Shown: piece by piece, positions 54,507 to 64,000 of the stretch
How the letters are laid out: the number at the start of each line of letters is the position of its first letter
Position numbering within the stretch: position 1 is the first letter of the stretch
From: Pelomonas margarita
GTDB lineage: Bacteria; Pseudomonadota; Gammaproteobacteria; Burkholderiales; Burkholderiaceae_C
Direction of reading: 5' to 3'
Assembly (NCBI RefSeq): GCF_043555875.1
Contig: NZ_JBIGHW010000008.1
Coordinates: forward strand, 124,001-188,000
DNA: 64,000 nt
The notes under the pieces: generated by a model
What the model saw: the letters and a program-made list of their open reading frames with translations, nothing else
Database searches by the model: none
Told to the model about the DNA's origin: nothing
Translations under genes and position numbers: made by a program

Positions 54507-54528
54507 TTGCCGGGACGGCGCCCGGCAA
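54507..54528 (-). terminator. Hairpin after PEP-CTERM gene 2
   Basis: TTGCCGGG and CCCGGCAA pair over a 6-base loop, 5 bp past the stop of the 54534 gene. No T run follows, so it is a weak terminator or a stabilising structure. Confidence 0.45.
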
Positions 54529-54533
54529 CGCGA

Positions 54534-55271
54534 TCAGGCGGACTTGCGGCGGCGGGCCACGAAGCCGATGGCGGCCAGGCCGGCGGCCAGCATGGCGTAG
54601 GTGCTGGGTTCCGGAACCGGTGCGGCAGCGATGGTCACGGCGTTGCCGTCGAAGCTGGCCGTGGTGGTCAGGATGTCGTACTTCGCAAAGGCCGTGCTCT
54701 CGTCGCTGGACGGCGTCAGGTAGACCATGGACGACGTCGTGCCGACGGCATTGCCGATGCTGAACTGGCCGAGGAAGCTCAGGTACTCAGGGCCCGTGTA
54801 GGCCAGCGTGCTGACGGCCGTTGCCCGGCTGCCATTGGCGACGCCGCCGGTTTGCGTGTTGATGTCCACGAAGTGGGAGGCCATCTGCTCGGTGGCGTTG
54901 TTGGAATTGATGTTCCAGAGCGAGCCAAGTGCCTGGTTCGTGTTGACCGTGGTCCAGGCGTTGATTTCACCGGGTTCGAAACCGAAGCCCAGGGGTTGCA
55001 CGGCGATGATGGCCCACTCGGTGTCGGTGCCGCCGAAGCCGACGAACTTGCTCCATTCGGTGCTGTTGACGGCCAGCGAGAACGAGGTGCCCTTGGCCAT
55101 CGAGGCGATGGCGTCCGTGGTCATGCCCAGGTCTTGGGCGTAGGAGCCGGCCGAGTTGCGAACCAGCAGCACGTATTCACCTTCACCCAGGTTGCCGCCG
55201 ACGTTGATGTCAGCAAAAGAAGGCGCCGAAACAGCGGCCAGTGCGGCCAGGGCAAGAGACTTGAGCTTCAT
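54534..55271 (-). CDS. PEP-CTERM sorting-domain protein 2
   Basis: 245 residues. A signal peptide ending APSFA is followed by a domain beginning INVGGNLGEGEYVLLVRN and a PEP-CTERM tail VPEPSTYAMLAAGLAAIGFV with ARRRKSA. It shares a DLGMT / WAIIAV arrangement with PEP-CTERM protein 1 (DLGIT / WAILAV), so the two are probably paralogues. It is next to the intergenic region bordering the EpsA-type gene. Confidence 0.9.
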   Translation of the reverse strand: MKLKSLALAALAAVSAPSFADINVGGNLGEGEYVLLVRNSAGSYAQDLGMTTDAIASMAKGTSFSLAVNSTEWSKFVGFGGTDTEWAIIAVQPLGFGFEPGEINAWTTVNTNQALGSLWNINSNNATEQMASHFVDINTQTGGVANGSRATAVSTLAYTGPEYLSFLGQFSIGNAVGTTSSMVYLTPSSDESTAFAKYDILTTTASFDGNAVTIAAAPVPEPSTYAMLAAGLAAIGFVARRRKSA

Positions 55272-55579
55272 GGAGATACTCCGTAGACAGTGGTGTTAAG
55301 ACCTCCCCGCCGGCATGGCTGGGGGTCGTCACGCCTGGCTGCCTCCCCTGGATTGCATGCGTGCAATCGGCGGTGGCCTTGGGCGCCTGGGTCGAGAGAC
55401 CCGCGTTCAAAGAGCGGTGATCAGGAAGATCGTTTCAGCGCGCATTCTTGTGAGGGCAGGTGACATGCGCACCGGGATCGTGATTTCGTTCGCAGTCCGT
55501 TCGGACTAGGGACCAACCCATGAGCCGTTTGGACATGAGCTGTTCGCGCCAGCCGGGCTGGGCGCGCGGTGCCAGACGT
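55272..55579. promoter_or_regulatory. 308-bp intergenic region with palindromes
   Basis: No gene is seen here. It separates the stop of the EpsA-like gene (55580, minus) from the start of PEP-CTERM gene 2 (55271, minus), so it holds that gene's promoter and leader. Perfect inverted repeats are ATTGCA-TGCG-TGCAAT (55352-55367) and AGTCC-GTTC-GGACT (55494-55507). These are candidate regulator sites; the regulator is not known. Confidence 0.45.
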
Positions 55580-56422
55580 TCAACCCGCGTGGTTCGGGCG
55601 CGGCAGCACGCTCAGCACCGGGCGGTCCAGCAGTTGCAGTGACATGGCCTGTGCCACGGCCTGCGCGCGGTTGGCGGCATTGAGCTTGCGCAGGATCTTC
55701 TGCACGTGGTTCTTCACCGTCAGCGCACTGATGCCGAGCTCCTCGGCGATCTGCTGATTGCTCTTGCCCTCGCGCAGCCAGCTGAGGATCTCGCGCTCGC
55801 GTTGCGTGACGCCGCCCACGCGGATGGCGCTGGGTTGGGGGGCGCTGATGCCCACCACATCGCGTTCCACGGCCTGTACGCGTTGCCAGGCGCCATGGAT
55901 GTGCGGCAGCAGCAACTCCAGCCGGCTGCCCAGCGCCGCGAGCGTGGTGCTGTCCTGCGACGCGAAGATGAAGAAGCTCTCGATCTCCTGCGGGCGCTGC
56001 GGGCGTGATACGCCGTGCACCAACACGCCGTCGAAGCCGGCGGCCAGCAAGGCGTCACGTGCCGTGCCCAGTGAAGCGAAGGCCAGGTCGGCGGTGGCGA
56101 TGGCGGCGGGCCGGCCGCGAGCCTCCAGCCAGCGGGCCTGCCAGTGCTGCATCAAAAGGCTGCGGTTGTCGCCGAGTGCGTCCATCAGGACAGGATCCAG
56201 GCTGACGCTGTTGAACACGTCGAACAAAAGTTCGCGGGCGCTGCGGTCGTAGCTGCCGCAGACCGCCAGTTGGTGCGGCAGCAGGCGGCTGAGGTAGCTC
56301 TGCGTCCAGACGAAGAACTGGTAGCGGCGGCGCACCGTCAGCGCGGATTCCGCCGCGCGCACGATGGCTTCGACGGGGTCGTCCTGGGAGGTCGTTGCGG
56401 CCGGGTTGTTGTTGGTCGTCAT
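55580..56422 (-). CDS. epsA: LuxR-type regulator, EpsA-like
   Basis: 280 residues from ATG 56422. The N-terminal two-thirds resembles the sensing domain of the XrtB/PEP-CTERM-associated regulator EpsA. The C-terminal LuxR helix-turn-helix lies at about 205-265 (TQREREILSWLREGKSNQQI, ISALTVKNHVQKILRKL). In known loci EpsA sits with exosortase-dependent polysaccharide genes. Its position beside two PEP-CTERM genes suggests it controls them. Identification is by domain pattern and context. Confidence 0.8.
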   Translation of the reverse strand: MTTNNNPAATTSQDDPVEAIVRAAESALTVRRRYQFFVWTQSYLSRLLPHQLAVCGSYDRSARELLFDVFNSVSLDPVLMDALGDNRSLLMQHWQARWLEARGRPAAIATADLAFASLGTARDALLAAGFDGVLVHGVSRPQRPQEIESFFIFASQDSTTLAALGSRLELLLPHIHGAWQRVQAVERDVVGISAPQPSAIRVGGVTQREREILSWLREGKSNQQIAEELGISALTVKNHVQKILRKLNAANRAQAVAQAMSLQLLDRPVLSVLPRPNHAG

Positions 56423-56553
56423 GGGCAGCGGTTCAGCGTCTCGGGGAGCGCGGGCGGCCAGGTCGTGGCCGGCGACGAACTCACAAGTGGTGCACTCTAG
56501 GAAGCCCACATGACCGGCCGTTGAAGGCTTATGCAGGTCATGGGCCGATCGGC

Positions 56554-57144
56554 TCATTCGGCGGGCTCTGAAGGGGCGGCGGCTGGAGCGGCTGTGGCGT
56601 TGAACACCCAGTCGCGGGCGGTGCTTCGCCCGCCAGCCGTGGCCAGCAGCGGGCGCGTCGACCGGCTGCGCACACCGACGATGCCGGTGCCGGTGACGAC
56701 CGTCGGGTCGTTCGCCGGTGCGCTGGTGCTCTCGTCTGCCACGACGGCGGCCTGGCCCATCACGGGTTCCCAATCGGGTGTGCCCGTGAAAGGGTCGGCG
56801 TAGAGCTGGCGCAGGTGGCGTTGCGGCTTGGGGAAGCGCCGGTCGGCCAGCAGCTCGTCCAGGGTCTGCGGCAGCGGCAGGTGGCCCAGCGGCGTGGCCT
56901 GGGCGTAGCGCCCCAGCGCGGCGGCGATGGCTTCGCCGCGAAAGCGCAACTCGGCCTCCCGCTCGCGCTGCTGGCGCGTCTGCTCGCGCTCGCCCAGGGC
57001 GGCCAGGCCCGCGCCGCCCAGCGCGAGCACGAAGAGCAGCCAGAGGTAGGTGAAGCCACGCTGAGCCGAATGCGCCCTCCGTAGGGCGGGTCGCGACCCG
57101 CCGTTGGGTCCCGCGAACCCATATTGGAAATCGGTGGTGGACAT
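56554..57144 (-). CDS. Pseudopilin-like protein with repeat in its 5' end
   Basis: 196 residues if started at ATG 57144. The prepilin-type motif QRG|FTYLWLLFVLALGGAG starts at about residue 29 and is followed by a helix (about 50-75, REQTRQQREREAELRFRGEA) and a globular part. The canonical Glu5 is replaced (FTYLW, not FTLIE). The 5' part is made of a 31-bp inverted repeat pair (57079-57109 and 57149-57179), so the true leader and start are uncertain. Last gene of the T2SS-like operon. Confidence 0.7.
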   Translation of the reverse strand: MSTTDFQYGFAGPNGGSRPALRRAHSAQRGFTYLWLLFVLALGGAGLAALGEREQTRQQREREAELRFRGEAIAAALGRYAQATPLGHLPLPQTLDELLADRRFPKPQRHLRQLYADPFTGTPDWEPVMGQAAVVADESTSAPANDPTVVTGTGIVGVRSRSTRPLLATAGGRSTARDWVFNATAAPAAAPSEPAE

Positions 57145-57179
57145 CGCCACCCAACGGCGGGTCGCGACCCGCCCTACGG
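57079..57179. repeat. Perfect 31-bp inverted repeat with 39-bp spacer
   Basis: CCGTAGGGCGGGTCGCGACC (start of the 31-bp arm at 57079-57109) is repeated as its reverse complement at 57149-57179. The arm itself has a small central palindrome GGTCGCGACC. The element covers the beginning of the 56554 gene. It resembles dispersed GGGCGGG-type palindromes of proteobacteria. Confidence 0.85.
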
Positions 57180-57238
57180 GATCGGCTTTGATGCGCTGCG
57201 GGTGCCGCGAATGCGGCATGGACAACCGAAATGAACGC

Positions 57239-57622
57239 TCACCAATCGGCATACAGGCTCCCGTCCGGCGCGCGGCCGGCGGCGCCGCTGCGCACGTCGG
57301 CCACCTGGCCGGGCAGGTCGGTGCCGGCGGCAGGCGGCAGCGTGATCCAGCTGTTGGCGCTGCCGGTCAGCGGGTCCTCGGGCACGCGGCGAAGGTAGCG
57401 GTCCTGCACGAGCTGGGCCAGCGTGTCGGGGTGGCGGCCCTTGTCGGCGGCGTACTTGTCCAGCGCGTCGCGCATGACGGCCAGCGAGCTGCGCAGGCTG
57501 GCCGCCTTGGCGCGCTCCAGCGAGGCGAAGTAGCGCGGCGCGGTGATGCCGGCCAGCAGCGCGACGATGGCCATGACCACGATCAACTCGATGAGGGTGA
57601 ACCCATGGGCAGTGCGTGCCAT
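57239..57622 (-). CDS. GspG-like major pseudopilin
   Basis: 127 residues from ATG 57622 (GTG 57625 also possible). The prepilin signal MARTAHG|FTLIELIVVMAIVALLAG has the conserved Glu5 and cleavage after Gly. A GspG-type fold follows, with DPLTGSANSWITLP and a Trp-terminal end. The start shares one base with the upstream stop (TGATG). It probably forms the pseudopilus with the two neighbouring pseudopilins. Confidence 0.9.
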   Translation of the reverse strand: MARTAHGFTLIELIVVMAIVALLAGITAPRYFASLERAKAASLRSSLAVMRDALDKYAADKGRHPDTLAQLVQDRYLRRVPEDPLTGSANSWITLPPAAGTDLPGQVADVRSGAAGRAPDGSLYADW

Positions 57623-58164
57623 CACCAGTCCCGGTAGCGGCTGCCATCGATCGCGAGGGCCTCGGAGCGCGAGTGCACGTCGAACACATCGCGGCCGGGG
57701 GCGGGCGCCTCGGGCGGGCTGTCGTGGCTGCGCAGCGCCCAGGTCTGGGCGGCGGGCAGGGCGGGGTCGGCCAGCGGGTCGCGCGGCAGGCGGCGCAGGA
57801 AGTACAGGCGCTTGGCGTTCTGCGGGTCCCGGGCGTCGGGCACGCCGCGCACGAGGGCGTCCAGGTCAGGCGGGTAGCCGCTGTCGTCGGCCTTCAGCGT
57901 GATGCGTCCTTCACGGGCAGCGCGGTGGTAGGCGTCCAGCCCATCGCGCAGCGTGCGCAGTGCGTGGCGCAGCTCGGCCTCGCGCTGGCGCTTGTGCACC
58001 CACACGCCCAGCGGCTGGGCGGCGGCGGCCAGGATGCCCACCAGCGTCACCACCACCAGCATCTCGACCAGCGTGAAGCCGCGTTGCGGTTGCGGGCCGA
58101 GCGCCGGGCCGCTCCCAAGCCGGCCCGCTCTGGCGATGTTCTTGCGGCTGGATGCCGCAAGCAT
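57622..58164 (-). CDS. GspG-like pseudopilin with repeat-derived leader
   Basis: 180 residues from ATG 58164. The prepilin site is QPQRG|FTLVEMLVVVTLVGILAA at about residue 29; the fold is like the neighbouring GspG-type protein. The first 25 or so codons lie inside the dispersed repeat (58093-58188), giving an unusually long leader of about 29 residues. No closer start codon is seen. The gene overlaps the next pseudopilin by one base. Confidence 0.8.
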   Translation of the reverse strand: MLAASSRKNIARAGRLGSGPALGPQPQRGFTLVEMLVVVTLVGILAAAAQPLGVWVHKRQREAELRHALRTLRDGLDAYHRAAREGRITLKADDSGYPPDLDALVRGVPDARDPQNAKRLYFLRRLPRDPLADPALPAAQTWALRSHDSPPEAPAPGRDVFDVHSRSEALAIDGSRYRDW

Positions 58165-58188
58165 CACCGCCCCCTCGGGGGGCCGACC
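58093..58188. repeat. Interspersed repeat, copy 2 (34-bp core plus two hairpins)
   Basis: The 34-bp core at 58093-58126 is identical to 6193-6226. The hairpins here are CTTGCGGC-TGGAT-GCCGCAAG at 58141-58161 and GCCCCC-TCG-GGGGGC at 58169-58183, with sequences unlike copy 1 but the same pairing. It overlaps the start of the 57622 gene. Confidence 0.75.
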
Positions 58189-58231
58189 GGGCGCGTCCGC
58201 GTTCAGCGGCAAGAGGCCGGGCGAGGGGCCG

Positions 58232-60379
58232 TCATTGCACTTCGACATGGCCCTCACCCTCCACACGCACCGTCACCGGTTCGCCCTTGAGGCCCTTGGC
58301 GGCGGTGTTGACGAACTCGATGAGGCCCGACTGCCCCGCCGTGCCGGGCCGCGCGCGCAGCACGATCACTTTCTGTGCCTGCGGGGCCAGCGCGATCTCC
58401 ACGCTGCCGCTGGCGGCTTCGGCGCCGCCGATGTCGGCGCGCAGGAACATGGCCGCGTCGTAGGTCAGAGTGCCCGTGACCGCGAATCCGGAGGTGTTGG
58501 TCAGCCCCAAGGACAGCGTGTCGCCGACGGCGGTGCTGCCGCTGGTCTGCAGCTCAACAACGGCCTCGGGCCCGGCCGGGGCGGCTGGCGCTCCACCCGC
58601 CGGCAGCGCTGCGCCTGCCAGCGGCGCCGCCACGCTGCCCCGCGAGCGCAGCCGCGCCCCTTCGGCGCCGGGGTTGGCGTCGAAGCCCGAGGGCAGCACG
58701 GTCAGGCTGGCGTCGGGGAGGCTGACGTTGCGCAGCACGTGCGGCGTGATCAGCAGCACGATCTCGGTTTTCTTGCGGCTGTCGCCGTGCACGCCGAACA
58801 GCCTCCCCAGCAGCGGTGTTTCCGACACATAGGGCACGCCGCTGATGCTTTTGCGGTCCTCGTCGTTGATGAGGCCGCCCAGCACCTGCGTCTCGCCGTC
58901 GCGCAGCCGCAGCGATGTGGACGCGTTGCGCGTGCCGATGCGGTAGGCGCTGGTGGGTTGCGTGCCGCCGGAGCTTTCTTTCGGGCCCAGGCTGCTGACC
59001 TCCAGGTTCACCTTCATGATGACCTCGTTGTCCAGCTGCACGGTGGGCTCCACTTCCAGCTTGATGCCCACGTCGATGTAGCTCACCGCGGTGGACACAC
59101 CGACGTTGGCGGTGGAGGTGCTGGTGAACACAGGTACCTTGTCGCCGATCTGGATCCTGGCCTTCTCCTTGTTGCGCGCGCGTAGCTTGGGGTTGGCCAG
59201 CAGGTTGCTGGCGCCCGAGCCGCCCTTGAGCCGCGCGGCGACGACCGGGTTGGCCACCAACGTGCGAAAGCTGCCTCGCGTCGCCCAGGGCACCAGCGCG
59301 GCGGCGGTGTCGGTGGTGCCGTAGGTGGCATCGGTGGCCCAGTTCAGGCCGGCCTCGGTGCTGCGGTCGGAGGCCAGCTCCAACACCTCAACGTCCAGCA
59401 TCACCTCGGGCTCGGGCAGGTCCAGCCCGGCGATGAGACGTTCGATCATCGTGATGACCTCAGGGGTGTCGCGGGCCACCAGCAGGTTCAGGCGCTCGTC
59501 GATGAAGAGGTCGCGCGTCTTGGCCATCATGCGCACCAGCGCCTGCGCCTGCTTGGCATCGGCGTTGTTCAGGTAGAAGCTGCGCGTCACCAGCTCCTGG
59601 TGCTCGCGCTGCTTCTGCTGCGTGTTGGGGTAGATCAGCACCGAGTTGTCGTTCAGCAGCTTGCGCTCCAGCTGCTGCGTGCTGAGCACCACACGCATGG
59701 CCTCGTCGACGCTGACGTCCTTCAGGTAGAGGCTGACGCGCGCGTCGGCCTTCACGTCCTTGTCGAACACGAAGTTCACGCCCGCGCCGCGGCCCAACGC
59801 CTCGAACACGGTGCGCAGCGGCGCGTCGCGAAACTCCAGGCTCACGGGCTTCTGGTAGGCCGCCGCCAGCACGGTGGGCACGGGCGGCGGCGCCAGGCGC
59901 TGGCGCAGCTTGTGTTGCAGGGCCAGGGCATGCGGCTGCCCGGGGTCCTCGGCCAGCACGGACGTGACGGCCTCGCGGGCGGCGTCGGCCTCGCCGGCCT
60001 GCAGCTGCTTCGCGGCGCGGGCGATGCGGGCCTGGTGGTCGCGGGCGCGGCGCAGTGCGGTGGCCAGCGCCCTTGTGCGCGGGGCCTGCACGTCCAGCGC
60101 CTGCATGCGCAGCAGCAGTTCGGCCGCCGCGTCCAGCTGGCCGGTGGCGCGGGCGGTCTCGGCTTGGGTGGCCAGGGCCAGCAGCGCCAGCTCGCGCTCA
60201 CGCTGCAGTGCGGAGCGCAGGGCGTCGTCCTGCGGAGCGGCTGCCGCAGCATCGCGCAGCAGGCGCCAGGCGCCTTCGTGCTCGCCACGGCGGGCCAGCG
60301 TATCGGCCTCGCGCAGCGCGGGGTTGCCGGCGCAGGCGGCGAGCAGCAGGGCGAGGGCGAGGGCGGAGAGGCGCTTCAT
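58232..60379 (-). CDS. Secretin (GspD/PilQ-type lipoprotein)
   Basis: 715 residues. A lipoprotein signal has lipobox LLAAC (Cys16). Alpha-helical TPR-like segments follow to about 160, then an STN domain (about 175-225), N-domains and the secretin core at about 330-560 (motif VPYVSETPLLGRLFG). The C-terminal 110 residues (about 605-715) are an added cohesin-like beta domain. Its start overlaps the PilP-like gene by 4 bp. It should form the outer-membrane pore of the secretion system. Confidence 0.93.
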   Translation of the reverse strand: MKRLSALALALLLAACAGNPALREADTLARRGEHEGAWRLLRDAAAAAPQDDALRSALQRERELALLALATQAETARATGQLDAAAELLLRMQALDVQAPRTRALATALRRARDHQARIARAAKQLQAGEADAAREAVTSVLAEDPGQPHALALQHKLRQRLAPPPVPTVLAAAYQKPVSLEFRDAPLRTVFEALGRGAGVNFVFDKDVKADARVSLYLKDVSVDEAMRVVLSTQQLERKLLNDNSVLIYPNTQQKQREHQELVTRSFYLNNADAKQAQALVRMMAKTRDLFIDERLNLLVARDTPEVITMIERLIAGLDLPEPEVMLDVEVLELASDRSTEAGLNWATDATYGTTDTAAALVPWATRGSFRTLVANPVVAARLKGGSGASNLLANPKLRARNKEKARIQIGDKVPVFTSTSTANVGVSTAVSYIDVGIKLEVEPTVQLDNEVIMKVNLEVSSLGPKESSGGTQPTSAYRIGTRNASTSLRLRDGETQVLGGLINDEDRKSISGVPYVSETPLLGRLFGVHGDSRKKTEIVLLITPHVLRNVSLPDASLTVLPSGFDANPGAEGARLRSRGSVAAPLAGAALPAGGAPAAPAGPEAVVELQTSGSTAVGDTLSLGLTNTSGFAVTGTLTYDAAMFLRADIGGAEAASGSVEIALAPQAQKVIVLRARPGTAGQSGLIEFVNTAAKGLKGEPVTVRVEGEGHVEVQ

Positions 60380-60897
60380 GCGGGTGAGGGAGCGAAGGGA
60401 ACGAGCTGGGCCTGGCCCAGCGGCAGGTATGTCAGGCGCAGGCCGGCAGGCTCAACGGCATCGACGCGCCATTGCCCGTCCACCATCTCGCCCACGCCGA
60501 CGACAGCGCTGCGCTGCGCGTTGTTCAGCACGGCGCGCGAGGCGCCGTCTGTCAGGCGACCGACGAGCTGGTAGGGGAAGGGTGGCGCAATGGGAGGCGC
60601 GGGCTGTTCGGCAGCCGGCTTGTCTATGGCGCGCGGCGGTGCGGGCTTGGACGTTGTCGGTGCGGCCTCGCCCCAGGCGGCGCGGGCTTGGACGTCGAGG
60701 TCGGGCCACGCGGCACGCGCGCTGGCGGCGGGGCCGGGCCAGTCGGTGGACGCCGTGTTGGCAGGCGCGGCGCGGCGTGGTGAGGCGGCTACGGGCGCGG
60801 GGGTGTCGGCGTCGTCCTGCGACACCCAGGCCGTGGCCGCGAGGCTCAGGGCCAGGGTGCCGAACAGGGCGAGATGGCGCGGGGCGGGCTTCTTCAT
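60376..60897 (-). CDS. PilP/GspC-like protein
   Basis: 173 residues. An N-terminal anchor (about 8-26) is followed by a Pro/Ala-rich linker and a small C-terminal domain (about 105-170) containing PYQLVGRLTDGASRAVLNN, like the HR domain of GspC and PilP. It should link the inner-membrane platform with the secretin. Confidence 0.75.
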   Translation of the reverse strand: MKKPAPRHLALFGTLALSLAATAWVSQDDADTPAPVAASPRRAAPANTASTDWPGPAASARAAWPDLDVQARAAWGEAAPTTSKPAPPRAIDKPAAEQPAPPIAPPFPYQLVGRLTDGASRAVLNNAQRSAVVGVGEMVDGQWRVDAVEPAGLRLTYLPLGQAQLVPFAPSPA

Positions 60898-61406
60898 TTC
60901 GCGGCCTGCATGTGCAGCACCCAGGCGAACTCGGCCTTCAGCGTGCCGTCGGCCTCGCGGCGCAGGCGCACGCTGTCCAGCGCCAGCGCGGGGTCGCGTT
61001 GCAGCGCCTCCGCGACAAAGCCGCGCAGCGCGCCATAGCCGCCGCTGAGCTGCATGGCCACGCGGTACTGGGCGATTCCCAGTTCGCGATCCGCCTGGTA
61101 GCGGAATTCGCTGCGCGGCCAGGGCAGGCCCAGCTCGTCGGTCAGCGCCAGCAGCGCCGCGGTGCGGGCCTGGCGTGCGCTGTCGGGGGGCAGGCTGGCG
61201 GTGAGTGCGCGGCTGTCGGTCTTTGCGGCGGCTGCGGGCGCCTTGGCCAGCGCGGCTCGGCGCACCGTCAGGGCCTGGCGTTGCTCATTCAACTGGGCCT
61301 GCCGTGCGGGCAGCCATGCGGCGCCGGCGATGGCGGTCAGCGTCAGCAATGCTGCCAGTGCGGCCGGCCAGCCGAGGCGGCGGGCGTGGGTGAGCCAGCG
61401 CCTCAT
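60894..61406 (-). CDS. PilO/GspM-like protein
   Basis: 170 residues. One N-terminal membrane helix (about 12-32) is followed by a short coiled coil and a ferredoxin-like PilO domain (about 85-168). It overlaps both neighbours by 4 bp. Probable inner-membrane assembly platform component with the PilN-like protein. Annotation by position and topology. Confidence 0.75.
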   Translation of the reverse strand: MRRWLTHARRLGWPAALAALLTLTAIAGAAWLPARQAQLNEQRQALTVRRAALAKAPAAAAKTDSRALTASLPPDSARQARTAALLALTDELGLPWPRSEFRYQADRELGIAQYRVAMQLSGGYGALRGFVAEALQRDPALALDSVRLRREADGTLKAEFAWVLHMQAAK

Positions 61407-62447
61407 CGCGCGCCTCCGCTGCGGCGTTGCACCTCAAAGCGCAAGCCGCCTGCGTCGGCGGCCGCGTCAGGCCGCTGCAGGCGCGTCAGCACGACTTCCT
61501 GGCCGGCGCTTGCCGTCAGCGTCAGGCGATCGACGAGGCGGGTCACCCCGTCTGCCTCGGCGGCCTGGCCCTCCACGCGCATCCCCTGGCGGTCCAGGTC
61601 CAGCGCGGTGAGCTGCAGGCCCGGCGGCAGCGCGCGTTCCACGCCCGCCCACAGTGCGGCCCAGTCGGTGTCCAGCTGCTGCGCGGCGGCCCAGGCGCGG
61701 TTGCGGGCCGCGGGGTTGGGGGGTGGGGCGGGGGCGGCTGCCGTGGGGCGGGTGATGCGGTCCAGCACGGCAGCTTGTTCGCGCAGGCGCCGGGCTTCGT
61801 CCTGCTGGCCCTGGGCCTGCAGCGCCACCAGCGCGCAGGCCCCCGCCGCCGTGGCAGCCCAGGCCCAGATCAGCGGCCTGGCGTGTGACGGCTGCTCGAT
61901 GAAATCGGGGGCCTCGTCGTTGCCGGTGCCGGCCAGCAGCGCGTCGGCCCGCACGAGGCGCGTGCCCTGCAACTGCTGCAGCAGCTCGTCGTCGGCGTGG
62001 CGCTGCTGCAGCTCGACGAGCCGGCCGTCGCGGCGGCGCAGCCAGGTCAGGAGCTCGCCTTCAAGCAGCCCTGCATCGCCGTCGTCGGCGGGCAGCAGTG
62101 CCCAGCTGGGCCGCAGCGACGTGAGGCGCACGCGGTGCTCAGCCGCCGTGACGCTCAGGGCCCCGAGCTCGCCGTCACACCAGGCGCAGACGCCGTGCTG
62201 CCACGCGGTCAGCGGCCAGCTCTGTGCGGCGGCGCCGAAGTAGTGCGTGAACTGCAGCCGGGCGTAGGCCAGTCGCTCGGCATCGCCCGGCAGCGGCAGG
62301 TCGTCGGGCACGCGCAGGCTGTGCATGCGGTCTGGCCCGGCGAGCAGCGCCACGCGCGCGCCGGGGTGGGCGGCACACCAGGCGGCGAAGGCGGGCCAGG
62401 TCTTGCCGTGCGCGTCCACGGCGCCGTCGGCTGTGAGCAGGAGGCGC

Positions 62448-62467
<20 letters not shown>
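61403..62467 (-). CDS. PilN/GspL-like protein
   Basis: 354 residues if started at GTG 62467, overlapping the ATPase end by 20 bp. An N-terminal cytoplasmic actin-like region of about 190 residues is followed by one helix (about 195-220, PLIWAWAATAAGACALVALQA) and a periplasmic PilN-like fold. The start is not certain because the reading frame continues upstream. It should connect the ATPase with the PilO-like partner. Confidence 0.75.
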
Positions 62468-63986
<1,519 letters not shown>

Positions 63987-64000
63987 GTCTGCGAGCTTTT

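Overview
The window is a high-GC chromosomal stretch that looks like a betaproteobacterium of the order Burkholderiales, probably near Rubrivivax, Roseateles or Leptothrix. Three things suggest this: the housekeeping order ispE / tRNA-Gln / prs / rplY / pth with lolB and a TPR gene alongside; strong G/C bias at third positions; and PEP-CTERM proteins with an EpsA-type regulator. The genus is an inference from gene order and composition. No CRISPR array, integrase or intact insertion sequence was seen.

1-13,530 (minus strand) is a long cobalamin operon. A cobalamin riboswitch with a terminator-like hairpin precedes btuB, cobU, btuF, btuC, btuD and cbiA. These are followed by an unusual tail: a small MotA/TolQ/ExbB-type channel, a DUF2149 (ExbD-like) protein, a CobN-like chelatase large subunit with a signal peptide and a C-terminal membrane anchor, and a second TonB-dependent receptor cut by the window edge. 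Most junctions overlap as ATGA or GTGA, so the genes are probably co-translated. 13,681-28,846 is mostly housekeeping: a DUF4124-like gene, pth, rplY, prs, tRNA-Gln, ispE, lolB and a TPR protein; divergent mutM and mutY; a chemotaxis-receptor relic; a BlaI repressor with a BlaR1-like protease fused to a penicillin-binding (S11) domain; rapZ, recN, nadK; divergent hrcA; and tRNA-Met.

28,914-32,046 holds an AraC-type regulator divergent from a membrane protein and an MFS transporter. 32,072-51,647 (minus) is a two-partner secretion locus. An FhaC/ShlB translocator and a 4127-residue FHA-like exoprotein, with Pro-Ala-rich and hexanucleotide repeats, are followed by a DUF2341-ExbB fusion, two ExbD proteins, a TonB-like protein, a putative porin and a coiled-coil periplasmic protein. 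The adhesin locus thus carries its own candidate proton-motive-force machinery.

51,739-56,422 carries two related PEP-CTERM proteins flanking a secreted protein, and a LuxR-type EpsA-like regulator. 56,554-63,986 (minus) is a type II secretion / type IV pilus-like operon: a GspE-type ATPase, PilN-, PilO- and PilP-like proteins, a lipoprotein secretin, and three pseudopilin-like proteins. Two of the pseudopilin genes have repeat elements lying over their leader-encoding ends.

The recurring theme is cell-envelope energy coupling. Two separate ExbB/ExbD-type modules sit beside unusual clients: a periplasmic chelatase-like protein and a giant secreted adhesin.
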